Positions 47,566 through 55,957 of a stretch of 64,000 nucleotides of DNA are shown here, in pieces. The notes under the pieces are model-generated. The model worked only from the letters and a program-made list of their open reading frames with translations, was not told the origin of the DNA and ran no database searches. Location: assembly GCA_003215535.1 (NCBI GenBank), contig QCKG01000009.1:1-64000 (forward strand), in the 5' to 3' direction. The stretch is from Prochlorococcus sp. AG-409-L18. GTDB taxonomy: Bacteria > Cyanobacteriota > Cyanobacteriia > PCC-6307 > Cyanobiaceae. Positions within the stretch are counted from its first letter, which is position 1, and every line of letters begins with the position of its first letter. A program made the position numbers and the translations under genes.

Positions 47566-48031
47566 TGATCAAACCAAGGTCATTAAGAATCTGATCTGCC
47601 ATTATTTCAGCCTTGACTTTCTTATAAATCAATTCAATATTCCCCTTAGAATCAACGACAAATGTATGTCGCATCATTCCCATGTATTCCCGACCCATGA
47701 ATTTCTTTAACCCATAACTTTCATATGCACTAGCCATTGGGCAAGGCTCAGGATCTGTTAGTAGAGGGAAAGGAAGCTGATATTTATTTATAAACTTTAA
47801 ATGAGATCCAGCACCATCTTTGCTAACACCGACAACATGGATTCCATTTGCTTGTAAAGCCGACCATTGGTCTCGAAAATTACAGGCTTCCTTCGTACAA
47901 CCAGGTGTATCGTCTTTAGGGTAAAAGTAAATGACTAGCCTCTTTCCTCTAAAGGAAGAAAGCTTTACAGGGATGTCATCCTGATTGAGGAGAGTGAAAT
48001 CAGGTGCCTGATCACCGATTTGCAAAGCCAT
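47558..48031 (-). CDS. peroxiredoxin (BCP/PrxQ)
   Basis: Thiol peroxidase that removes hydrogen peroxide and organic peroxides. Start 'MALQIGDQAPDFTLLNQDDI'; peroxidatic Cys in 'DDTPGCTKEACNF' and resolving Cys five residues later (PrxQ type). 157 residues from the ATG at 48031, or 159 from 48037. It is transcribed away from the phosphopantetheinyl transferase with overlapping 5' ends. Confidence 0.93.
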   Translation of the reverse strand: MALQIGDQAPDFTLLNQDDIPVKLSSFRGKRLVIYFYPKDDTPGCTKEACNFRDQWSALQANGIHVVGVSKDGAGSHLKFINKYQLPFPLLTDPEPCPMASAYESYGLKKFMGREYMGMMRHTFVVDSKGNIELIYKKVKAEIMADQILNDLGLITN

Positions 48032-48693
48032 TGCCAAAAATACAATTAAATAAGGAAAGCGTACTGGCTCTTTGGCTCTTTCCTATAAAAGCACCTCTAA
48101 AGCCAATTACTTCAGAAGAAAAGAGCTGGGCAAAAACATTGCCACCTAGGCGTTCAAAGCAATACGAACATTCAAGAGGCTATATCAGAAACGCATTATC
48201 AATGCTCTGGGATGTTCACCCTCTCGAAATCCCTGTCAAGGCATTACCTGGAGCTCCACCAGAGCTAGCGCAAGATTGGGGTTATATAAGTTTGAGCCAT
48301 TGCCGAGATGCATTACTCATCGGATGGTCCAAAAACAAACTAGGCGTCGATCTTGAACGGACTGATAGAGCAATTCCCGCTAATCAACTTGCTAATCGTT
48401 ACTTCTCGCAAAAAGAGAAGGCAGAGATCAGCCAACTGAAAGATGAAGCTCTACGAATTGCAGTTCTTGAGCAATGGCTAATCAAAGAAGCAGCTATTAA
48501 ATGGCAAAGGGGGAAACTCTCAAAAGAAGTTTCACAATGGATCTTCCTAAAAGATAGACAGATTGCTTATCACTTAACCCAAAGGCAAAAAGTAGAATTG
48601 CGTCAAATAAATTATGGCTCTTGGTCAATGGCTATAGCATGTAACTTAAAGGATCATCCCATGCGACCAATCCTCTGCGTTGATTCATTATAA
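48031..48693 (+). CDS. 4'-phosphopantetheinyl transferase (Sfp-like)
   Basis: Loads the phosphopantetheine arm from CoA onto acyl carrier proteins. 'KLGVDLERTDRAI' gives the Mg-binding Asp and Glu, and 'LEQWLIKEAAIKWQRGKL' the second motif (WxxKEA). 220 residues from TTG 48031; GTG 48004 gives 229. Members often serve ACP or PKS/NRPS. The start is inside the 5' end of prxQ on the other strand, so the promoters must lie in coding DNA. Confidence 0.85.
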   Translation: MPKIQLNKESVLALWLFPIKAPLKPITSEEKSWAKTLPPRRSKQYEHSRGYIRNALSMLWDVHPLEIPVKALPGAPPELAQDWGYISLSHCRDALLIGWSKNKLGVDLERTDRAIPANQLANRYFSQKEKAEISQLKDEALRIAVLEQWLIKEAAIKWQRGKLSKEVSQWIFLKDRQIAYHLTQRQKVELRQINYGSWSMAIACNLKDHPMRPILCVDSL

Positions 48694-48776
48694 TTAAGCA
48701 AGGGAATTAAAGCCAACCGTCAAATAATTTAAAAAAATATCAATTAATTCTGATGACTACGTTCATAACTTAAAGA

Positions 48777-50978
48777 TTAGCGTCTCTTCCCTATCAATCT
48801 TTTGTGAATTAATTTCTGCGGTAATTTTTTTCCATGAAGAGGTTGAAGTAATCTACGTAACAGGCATATAGCACTAGGAATAGTCTCCTTTTCTAGCAAT
48901 TTTCTATAGTCACTTCCTTCCCCTAACCATCTATTTTCCAGCTCTTTATTTATTGGAAGCATTAAGTTTTCTTCCCATTCTTCCAAATCAACAGTCCATC
49001 CAAAATCCTCCAAAGTTTTTATAAATGTAATTTGCTCTTCTTCATGAAACAACCAGCTATCCTCTAACTGAATAATTTCCCCAAGCAAATCCTCATCGGA
49101 AGAATCAACATATTTAAGGCTACTTATAAGATCAATAGACTTCGCAGGCCCAATACCTGGGTAACTAATTAAGAGTCTTAACCCAGTGTTTGCATGAGAT
49201 TTCTTAGTAATAGAATTCCAGATTGCTTCTCTGTTGCTGCTAGTTAAATCATTGCGATGGAGACGTCCTCCAATCCATTCATAATTAAGTGAAGTTGGCA
49301 AATCATTAATCACCTCAGAACTCTCATCTATTAAGTCTGGTCTCATTATTGAATCAAGCAATTCAAGCTGTGCAGATAAGCGAACCTTATCCTCTTCAGA
49401 ACTGCACATGATGGTTACACCCCCTTCGGGCACTAATTGAAGTGGATGAATTGCCCATAGCAATGAACGACCCCCAACCACCAACACCCGATCATTAGGC
49501 TGCCATGGAACTCCCAGCCATAATCTTTCTAGAAGAGATTGCAACCTTTCTCCTTCTTGACAAAGCTGTCGATAAAACCATTTTTCAACTTCAAGAGTAT
49601 GAAAACCCTTGCCTAAAAGTAATGGATATTCTTCAGGTGACTCAATCGCAGCTGCAAGCTGAGCAGCTCTTCTCTCAAGCATCATCCTTCGACGTTTTCC
49701 TTCCCACCCTTGCTTACCTGGGTTCCAAAAAACTTCTCCCTGTAATTGGTTTGGCAAATACTGCTGGGCAACCCAATGTTCTGCAAATGCATGGGGATAT
49801 CGATAACCGACTCCATCTCCAAAAGCAACGCCATCGCGATGTGCATCTCTCAGATGACTTGGCACTGATTGTTCCTGAGAGGTCCTAATAGTTCTCTGAG
49901 CCTCAAAAAAAGCTAAAACACTATTACTTTTCTCGGTAGCTGCTAAATAAAGAGCAGCTTGAGCAAGCTGATAAAGCCCCTCCGGTAAACCAATACGCTC
50001 AAAAGCTGAAGCACACGCCTCTACTACCACTATCGCCTGAGGATCAGCCAAGCCAATGTCCTCGCCAGCAGCGATGAGCATTCTTCGAAAAATAAACCTA
50101 GGGTTTTCCCCAGCCTCGACCATACGGGCCAACCAAAACAAAGCAGCATCTGGATCAGAGCCTCTTAAAGACTTAATAAATGCACTAATAGTGTCAAAAT
50201 GCGCATCACCCTGTTTGTCATAAAGAACAGCTCGTTCCTGAATCGACTCCTCCACTATTGAAAGGTCAATGGTTATAGAACCTGTTTCATCAGCAGGTGT
50301 GCTTTCAACTGCAAGTTCCAACGCATTTAACAAACTCCTCGCATCTCCATTCGCAACATTCACCAAATGCTTTTCAGCACTTTCACTAAGCCGGATATCT
50401 TGATTTCCGTAACCCTTCTCTGAATCTTGCAAAGCCCTCTTTAAAAGATTGTGCAAATCTTCAGGTTCAAGTGGTTGAAGACGAAAAAGCCTAGAACGAC
50501 TAACTAAAGCTTTATTAACTTCAAAATAAGGGTTTTCCGTCGTAGCACCTATAAGAGTGAGAGTGCCATTTTCTACCCAAGGTAAAAGAGCATCTTGCTG
50601 AGCACTATTGAAACGATGAACCTCATCAATGAACAAAATTGTGCGTTGACTATGCCTATCCAATCGCTGTCTTGCCGCATCTACTTCTCTTCGAAGGTCT
50701 TTCACACCTGCCAAAACAGCATTCAAAACAGTGAAATGTGCTCGTGTATGAGCCGCAACAATCTTTGCCAAAGTCGTCTTCCCTACCCCCGGAGGACCAT
50801 GTAACAAAAGATTGCCAACACGATCAGATGAAATCGCTCTACGCAAAAGCCGACCTTCCGCCAAGATCGCTCCCTGACCGACAAATTCATCCAAAGTTTG
50901 TGGGCGCAAGCGCTCAGCTAACGGAGCATTCCTTGCGAGAGCCTGCTCACCATTAAAACTGAATAAATCCTGCTCCAC
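48777..50978 (-). CDS. rarA: RarA/MgsA-type AAA ATPase fused to an extra C-terminal domain
   Basis: Residues 1-~430 are the replication-associated recombination ATPase: Walker A 'GPPGVGKTTL' at 61-70, 'ILFIDEVHRFNSAQQDALLP' as Walker B, sensor 'GATTENPYFEVNKALVSRSR' and the C-terminal 'RYPHAFAEHWVAQQYLP' of RarA. Another ~300 residues follow. They open with 'DRVLVVGGRSLLWAIHPLQL', reminiscent of a nucleotide/SAM-binding Rossmann start. Stand-alone RarA is ~440 residues, so 733 is a fusion. Function of the extra part unknown. Confidence 0.88.
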   Translation of the reverse strand: MEQDLFSFNGEQALARNAPLAERLRPQTLDEFVGQGAILAEGRLLRRAISSDRVGNLLLHGPPGVGKTTLAKIVAAHTRAHFTVLNAVLAGVKDLRREVDAARQRLDRHSQRTILFIDEVHRFNSAQQDALLPWVENGTLTLIGATTENPYFEVNKALVSRSRLFRLQPLEPEDLHNLLKRALQDSEKGYGNQDIRLSESAEKHLVNVANGDARSLLNALELAVESTPADETGSITIDLSIVEESIQERAVLYDKQGDAHFDTISAFIKSLRGSDPDAALFWLARMVEAGENPRFIFRRMLIAAGEDIGLADPQAIVVVEACASAFERIGLPEGLYQLAQAALYLAATEKSNSVLAFFEAQRTIRTSQEQSVPSHLRDAHRDGVAFGDGVGYRYPHAFAEHWVAQQYLPNQLQGEVFWNPGKQGWEGKRRRMMLERRAAQLAAAIESPEEYPLLLGKGFHTLEVEKWFYRQLCQEGERLQSLLERLWLGVPWQPNDRVLVVGGRSLLWAIHPLQLVPEGGVTIMCSSEEDKVRLSAQLELLDSIMRPDLIDESSEVINDLPTSLNYEWIGGRLHRNDLTSSNREAIWNSITKKSHANTGLRLLISYPGIGPAKSIDLISSLKYVDSSDEDLLGEIIQLEDSWLFHEEEQITFIKTLEDFGWTVDLEEWEENLMLPINKELENRWLGEGSDYRKLLEKETIPSAICLLRRLLQPLHGKKLPQKLIHKRLIGKRR

Positions 50979-51100
50979 CTAGAAAGTCTCTTTCTAAAAG
51001 AATTCATCTATAGCAGTTTTTCTCAACAACTCGAAGGCAACTGTTCATGAAACAAAGTGAAAATCAACTAATCAACCAGAACGCTTCCAACCAAGAGGAA

Positions 51101-52750
51101 TCAAGTAATAACCGTAGGAGAATTCATCCCAGTTCGACTACTGATTTCTGCTAATGCATCTATTTCCCTGATAAGCCTTGAAAGTGCTTCTTGTGGATTT
51201 TGGTCTAGATCACCATTCGCAGAAACATAGCGCTCGAGATAAAGGCGTAATGTCGCACCCTTTGTCCCAGTCCCTGATAGTCGGATAACAAGCCTGGAAC
51301 CATCATCTAAAACAATACGCAAGCCTTGCCTATCAGTAATAGAACCATCAACTGGATCTTGATACAAAAAATTATCGGCACAGCTGACTAGACGCCCAGC
51401 AAAGAATTCACCAGCAAGCGAAGGAAGTTTGGACTCTAATGTTTCATACAGACTGAAAGCTTTCTCCTGAGATATAGCCTCATAGTCATGACGTGAATAA
51501 TAATGACGCCCAAAACGACTCCAATGTTGCTTCATTAAGTCAGCTACTGAGCATTGTTTTTCTGCCATGATCTGAAGCCAAAACAAGACCGCCCAAAGTC
51601 CATCCTTTTCTCTCACATGACTACTACCAGTCCCAAAACTTTCCTCGCCGCACAGTGTTATCTGAGAAGAATCCAATAGATTTCCAAAAAATTTCCAGCC
51701 CGTAGGCGTTTCAAAGCAACTTATTTTCAATTCATCTGCAACAACATCAACAGCAGAGCTTGTTGGCATAGAGCGAGCTACTCCTAACAGACCCTCTGCA
51801 TAACCAGGCACCAAATGAGAATTCGCAGCTAAAACAGCAAGGCTATCGCTGGGATTAACAAAGCAACCATTACCTAAAATCATATTGCGATCACCATCCC
51901 CATCGCATGCAGCTCCAAAACTGTACAAATCACCATTCAACAGGAGATCAGCAAGTTCTTTTGCATAAGTAAGGTTAGGATCTGGGTGCAAGCCACCGAA
52001 ATCTTCTAAAGGAATTCCATTGCGGACAGTACCTTCAGGAGCACCGAGGGATCCTTCAAATAATCGTTTAGCATAGGGGCCAGTTACTGCATTAAGTGCA
52101 TCAAATACAATTGGAAAATCCCTATTAATAAAGTTTTTGATTCGATCAAAATCGAATAGCTTTTGCATTAGTAAAATATAATCTTCAACACCATCAATAA
52201 TTTCAACCTCCATAGCTCCTATCGAATATTTCCCTATATTTCTCAGTGATATATCTTGTGCTGGATAGATCAAATATTCCTCGAGTTTCTGAGTGCATAA
52301 ATAAATATCATTAGTCAAAGATTCTGAAGCTGGTCCACCATTAGATCCATTAACTTTAACGCCGAAGTCTCCATCAGGGCCACCAGAATTGTGACTTGCC
52401 GAAAGAATAATCCCTCCAATTGCTTTATGGGTTCGAATCAGATGTGAAGCGGCTGGGGTGGAAAGAATCCCATCAACAGTAGTTATTACTTTCCTCAAAC
52501 CATGAGCTGCTGCCATCCGCAGGATTACATCAATAGCCCTGCGATTTCCATATCTACCATCCCCACCCAAAACAAGAACTCCTTCTTGAGTCCCAGGAAG
52601 GATTCGTAAAATCGCCTCTATAAAGCTTTCCAGATAATTAGTTTGTTCAAACTGTTTACTGCTCTTACGTAATCCTGAAGTGCCAGGTTTCTGATCAAGA
52701 AAAGGACTTGAAATAGTAATACGGAAAGGATTTGGTTCTAAAGAGACCAC
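51101..52750 (-). CDS. pgm: phosphoglucomutase
   Basis: Interconverts glucose-1-phosphate and glucose-6-phosphate for glycogen metabolism. 'DQKPGTSGLRKSSKQF' opens domain 1, the catalytic phosphoserine is in 'ILSASHNSGGPDGDFGVK' and 'GAACDGDGDRNMI' binds the metal; 'TPTGWKFF' follows. 549 residues from the GTG at 52750 fits the alpha-PGM size of ~545. The longer frame from TTG at 52789 begins with unconvincing residues. Confidence 0.92.
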   Translation of the reverse strand: MVSLEPNPFRITISSPFLDQKPGTSGLRKSSKQFEQTNYLESFIEAILRILPGTQEGVLVLGGDGRYGNRRAIDVILRMAAAHGLRKVITTVDGILSTPAASHLIRTHKAIGGIILSASHNSGGPDGDFGVKVNGSNGGPASESLTNDIYLCTQKLEEYLIYPAQDISLRNIGKYSIGAMEVEIIDGVEDYILLMQKLFDFDRIKNFINRDFPIVFDALNAVTGPYAKRLFEGSLGAPEGTVRNGIPLEDFGGLHPDPNLTYAKELADLLLNGDLYSFGAACDGDGDRNMILGNGCFVNPSDSLAVLAANSHLVPGYAEGLLGVARSMPTSSAVDVVADELKISCFETPTGWKFFGNLLDSSQITLCGEESFGTGSSHVREKDGLWAVLFWLQIMAEKQCSVADLMKQHWSRFGRHYYSRHDYEAISQEKAFSLYETLESKLPSLAGEFFAGRLVSCADNFLYQDPVDGSITDRQGLRIVLDDGSRLVIRLSGTGTKGATLRLYLERYVSANGDLDQNPQEALSRLIREIDALAEISSRTGMNSPTVIT

Positions 52751-52831
52751 GGGTTTTTGGAGGTGAAGGAAAAGACATATCCAAACCAAAGCTGAAACCC
52801 AGAGAAGGGTTGAGCATTTCTAGGCAAGATT

Positions 52832-53002
52832 TCAATGAGGCATCTCTGCGGTGCGAAGCATGGCAATAAACCATAAAGCGCTAAGGAGTAGTGCAACAAC
52901 TACTCCAGGAGCCAAACCTAGACGAGAAATAGTCAATGGGACCACAAGGGGAAAAGCTATTGCTCCCGCTATAGGGGTGAAAGCAACTAACCAACGCAAC
53001 AT
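52832..53002 (-). CDS. small two-helix membrane protein
   Basis: 56 residues from ATG at 53002. Two hydrophobic segments ('LVAFTPIAGAIAFPLVVPL' and 'VVVALLLSALWFIAML') flank a short 'ISRLGLAPG' turn; tail 'RTAEMPH'. Clean gene-like composition between pgm and the DUF4912 gene. A conserved small membrane protein of marine cyanobacteria in my recollection; no function. Confidence 0.55.
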   Translation of the reverse strand: MLRWLVAFTPIAGAIAFPLVVPLTISRLGLAPGVVVALLLSALWFIAMLRTAEMPH

Positions 53003-53027
53003 TCCTAACTAGGAAACAAGAAAAGCA

Positions 53028-54200
53028 TTAAAACCATTCTTCTGCAGCTTGCTCACTAAGATTTGTATTGTCCTCAGGCGTTTTACGCTCAAACTGCATA
53101 GTGACATTGCGTTTTTGCTCTCCATCACTAATAGTTGCTTCAATCGCGTATTGCTGAACACCATCTCTAAAAGGGACCTGCAATCTAAATGTCCCATCAC
53201 TAGCGAGAGGAACATCTTCACCTCCAATAGTTAGTTTTGCTGCAGGGTCGGTAGATCCATAAACGAGCAGTTCCGCATCAGCAACAAGCCAGAACGAACG
53301 CTGTCGAGAGGGCACACCACCAAGACCTGAAACATTGCGACCACTGGCCCATAATCCAGACCCTGAATCAGTAGGCCCACCCTTCTGATCCCTACCTCCA
53401 CCATGCTCCTGGAATTCCTCTGAACCGATTCTTCCTCGTGTGGTTCTAAAATGGGTGGTGGCTGATTGATAAAGACTTTCATGTAAGCCACCAATATTCT
53501 CTGGCTCACGAATTAACTCATTAGCTACTTCCTGAGTGGTAGAGCCAGAAGAGGTACCACCTTCCAAACTAAAAGGTACGAACTGATCAAGGATCTGATC
53601 AGTAGGCTGAATTGATGGAACTCGTGCTTGCGAAGAGACAGCTAGAGAAATCCAACGGCTGCTAGAACGATAACCAAGTTCTACTCGATAATCCCTATCG
53701 CTCAAAGGAATTGGCAAATACCACTCAGTGCTATGACTATCGACAGGAACTTCTTGAAGAGCTTGTTTCAATGCTGAACCACCATCCTTAGCCCCTGTTA
53801 CATCTGACAGTCGCAAAAACAATCGGTTAGCGCCCTGAGAGGCAGCCTCCTCTCGATCAGATTCAGAAATCTCCCAAAAAACATAAGCCCATTGAGGATC
53901 TCTAGGCAGAAAAACTACCCTTGTCTCAAGGCTGCCAGTTGAAGTAGATCCAGAAGATGGATCACGCTTTGCAGAATCTTTTTTTTGAACCAAAGAAATC
54001 TCCTTGATAAGACTGACCTTGCTTTTACGGCTATATAACGGAACACCCAAAGAACTTGCTTTTTGGCGAAGTTGACGCAGTGTTAAACGTGCCAAATCAT
54101 CTTGAGCTTGGATCACGTCTAAAAAACTCCGTATTTGTTTGGGATCAATATCTGTTGTATCTACTCGATTCCGATCGATCTCAGAGTGTGTGGTCAGCAT
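53028..54200 (-). CDS. DUF4912 domain protein
   Basis: 390 residues. The N-terminal 'RLTLRQLRQKASSLGVPLYS' recalls a SAP/Rho N-like DNA-binding helix pair, then 'VVFLPRDPQWAYVFWEISES' is the DUF4912 signature. A Gly/Ser-rich low-complexity segment (about 250-290) precedes a C-terminal immunoglobulin-like 'LTIGGEDVPLASDGTFRLQV' domain. Function unknown. The 200 bases upstream (54201-54401) contain no gene. Confidence 0.8.
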   Translation of the reverse strand: MLTTHSEIDRNRVDTTDIDPKQIRSFLDVIQAQDDLARLTLRQLRQKASSLGVPLYSRKSKVSLIKEISLVQKKDSAKRDPSSGSTSTGSLETRVVFLPRDPQWAYVFWEISESDREEAASQGANRLFLRLSDVTGAKDGGSALKQALQEVPVDSHSTEWYLPIPLSDRDYRVELGYRSSSRWISLAVSSQARVPSIQPTDQILDQFVPFSLEGGTSSGSTTQEVANELIREPENIGGLHESLYQSATTHFRTTRGRIGSEEFQEHGGGRDQKGGPTDSGSGLWASGRNVSGLGGVPSRQRSFWLVADAELLVYGSTDPAAKLTIGGEDVPLASDGTFRLQVPFRDGVQQYAIEATISDGEQKRNVTMQFERKTPEDNTNLSEQAAEEWF

Positions 54201-54401
54201 CTACTGACTCCAAGCCAATCAACAAAAGCCCCTAACAGTGGGTTAAAGTGCCTGCAAATACAGGGGAGATCCTAATTTAATGAACTATCTCTTTACTTTG
54301 ACCAATTGACTGGATTTCTAGCAGGAGTTCCTTCCCCAAAGCTGCGTAGAAGAATTAGATCCAATCAAGGACTGTCAACAATTCGCTGAAGGACCTCTTT
54401 A

Positions 54402-54791
54402 TTAAAGGTCTCTAAAAAGAGAAACACTGTTACTTTTTGAAGCTAGATTTGCCTCTATTAGATCATCTATTTCCAATTCCAAAGGTGTGACACCAATATC
54501 TTCAGCAAGTTTCTCTAATTGATCTCCTGCTCTTTCAAGTTGCTCAAGTAAAATAGAAATAAAAGGTCCTGATTGTTCCAAGATGGGCTGCTCAAGACAC
54601 CACTTCAAACGACTACTTTGTTCAGGTAATTGCCCAACAGAAGAGCCATTGCACATTGTCTTAAAAGTTACAAGACAATGTGCAAGTAAGCGAACATAAT
54701 GTTTTTCTAGTGAAGAAAGTTTAGTTGCCTCAATCTTCCTAAGATCCTCTAAATCTAAGGGACTGGTATTCACACTTATCTCCTTAGGCAT
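54402..54791 (-). CDS. unknown protein overlapping sufR
   Basis: 129 residues, helical, acidic. 'HYVRLLAHCLVTFKTMCNGS' and 'SILLEQLERAGDQLEKLAED' are the most regular parts; two or three scattered cysteines but no cluster motif. It starts 8 bases inside the end of sufR and is therefore translated from the same message. No family recognised. Its position next to sufR suggests an accessory to iron-sulfur regulation, which is inference. Confidence 0.7.
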   Translation of the reverse strand: MPKEISVNTSPLDLEDLRKIEATKLSSLEKHYVRLLAHCLVTFKTMCNGSSVGQLPEQSSRLKWCLEQPILEQSGPFISILLEQLERAGDQLEKLAEDIGVTPLELEIDDLIEANLASKSNSVSLFRDL

Positions 54792-55431
54792 TTGTATTTA
54801 TAGGACTAATATGAAAACCACATGAGTGCCCACTTTCAAGGCGCCATTTCATACGTTGTACATTGCAATCAGGTAATGTACTACGAATAAACTGCAATTC
54901 CTGATCACAAACAGCAGGGTAATTTTCAGCAATAAGCTTTATAGAGCAATGGTTTTCATTTAAATACCAACCTTGCCCATCATCTAATACATGCAGCTCA
55001 GCCATATAACCTTCTTGATTTAATAATTCTACAAGTTTCTCTAACCGTTGAGTTATTTGTCCATGTCCAATCTCACTTCTATATAGGCTAGCTTTCTTAA
55101 TTGATAAGTTAACAAGAATACCTTCCAAAACTGCTTGAGAAAGATTGGCTTCTATAGAACCTAAAAGACCGACTGCGAATTTATCTGATGCATCCTGAAA
55201 TCTTTTATGCCCACAACTTGTCAGCTCCCAAACATTTGAAGGCCGCCCCGGACCTAAGTTCATCAGATTTGACTGCACTAAACCTTCTTGATGAAGGGTT
55301 CTTAAGTGTCGGCGCATAGCCTGAACTGATACACCCAAAAGTTCTGCTAGTTGCAAAGCACTGCTCTCACCGTGCTTCTTAAGCATGGTGAGAGCAGCCT
55401 GTCTGGTTTTATATGGAACCTGGGGCTTCAT
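54784..55431 (-). CDS. sufR: SufR iron-sulfur responsive transcriptional repressor
   Basis: Represses sufBCDS and itself when holding a [4Fe-4S] cluster. The DeoR/ArsR-like winged helix-turn-helix fills the first ~70 residues ('LQLAELLGVSVQAMRRHLRT'). Cluster ligands are conserved C162, C175, C189 with C204 as a fourth Cys: spacing x12, x13, x14, the pattern of cyanobacterial SufR. 215 residues is normal. Divergent from sufB across ~525 bases that hold its operator. Confidence 0.93.
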   Translation of the reverse strand: MKPQVPYKTRQAALTMLKKHGESSALQLAELLGVSVQAMRRHLRTLHQEGLVQSNLMNLGPGRPSNVWELTSCGHKRFQDASDKFAVGLLGSIEANLSQAVLEGILVNLSIKKASLYRSEIGHGQITQRLEKLVELLNQEGYMAELHVLDDGQGWYLNENHCSIKLIAENYPAVCDQELQFIRSTLPDCNVQRMKWRLESGHSCGFHISPINTNA

Positions 55432-55683
55432 TGTTTCTAAACTCTAATCGAAAAAGAAGAATGAAAAACTTACAGCCCTTAACCCTCACTAAATTAACGC
55501 CAAATAATGCTCATCAAGCCAGAACGCGAAGCCTAAAGCCTCTTCAAAAAAAATCAAACCATATCTAACCTCTCTTAAAAGCCTCCAAGGAGTGCTGACG
55601 AGTCATTTCAAAAGCCACAATGGTCTGCTCATTCACAAAAGAGGAAAAATCACAAGGTCCTATGCTGCAAATGGCTGTAACCT

Positions 55684-55725
55684 AAGCTTATGAAACGAAA
55701 CAGTTTTGTTTCGTTTCATAAGCTT
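55684..55725. repeat. 18-bp perfect inverted repeat (42-bp hairpin)
   Basis: Arms 55684-55701 and 55708-55725 are exact reverse complements; the loop AGTTTT lets A and T at its ends pair too, giving 19 bp and a 4-base loop. Each arm holds a doubled GAAAC/GTTTC and an AAGCTT at its outer end. No T tract follows on either strand, so it is not a normal terminator. Confidence 0.9.
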
Positions 55726-55859
55726 CCAGCAATGGGCAACCTTGTTCTGGAATTAAGGATCCAAGGCTTTTTCATCTAGGCACACTCCACGAAAAAGCCT
55801 CCGCCTCGTTTAGAAGACACACCCTAATCACACTTCCTTTTGGGGAACATTTAATAGGA

Positions 55860-55873
55860 CAACCTCAAGGTTG
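55860..55873. promoter_or_regulatory. SufR operator candidate
   Basis: CAAC-CTCAAG-GTTG matches the published SufR recognition pattern CAAC-N6-GTTG of Synechocystis. It is ~85-98 bases before the sufB ATG and directly after a TTAATA -10-like box, where a repressor would block RNA polymerase. Confidence 0.75.
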
Positions 55874-55957
55874 TTCAACACCACCACATCTCCCACTCCC
55901 AGCGTCACACACAATAGGCGCTGCATATCACTTCATAAGGTCCGACTGGCTCAAACT

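Larger units (their letters stand above)
55432..55957. other. sufR-sufB regulatory region
   Basis: Divergent ~525-base gap with no convincing full gene. It holds a large perfect inverted repeat (55684-55725), a CAAC-N6-GTTG SufR-type site (55860-55873) and a 21-codon ORF (55620-55685; 'MVCSFTKEEKSQGP...') whose stop touches the inverted repeat. The -10 region for sufB is probably the TTAATA just before the SufR site. Confidence 0.6.

Noticed and set aside
49505-49888. 127-codon open frame antisense to rarA
   Set aside because: Overlaps the conserved ATPase region and has no family features.
55737-55756. CAAC...GTTC near 55740 as a second SufR site
   Set aside because: Spacing and right half-site differ from CAAC-N6-GTTG.
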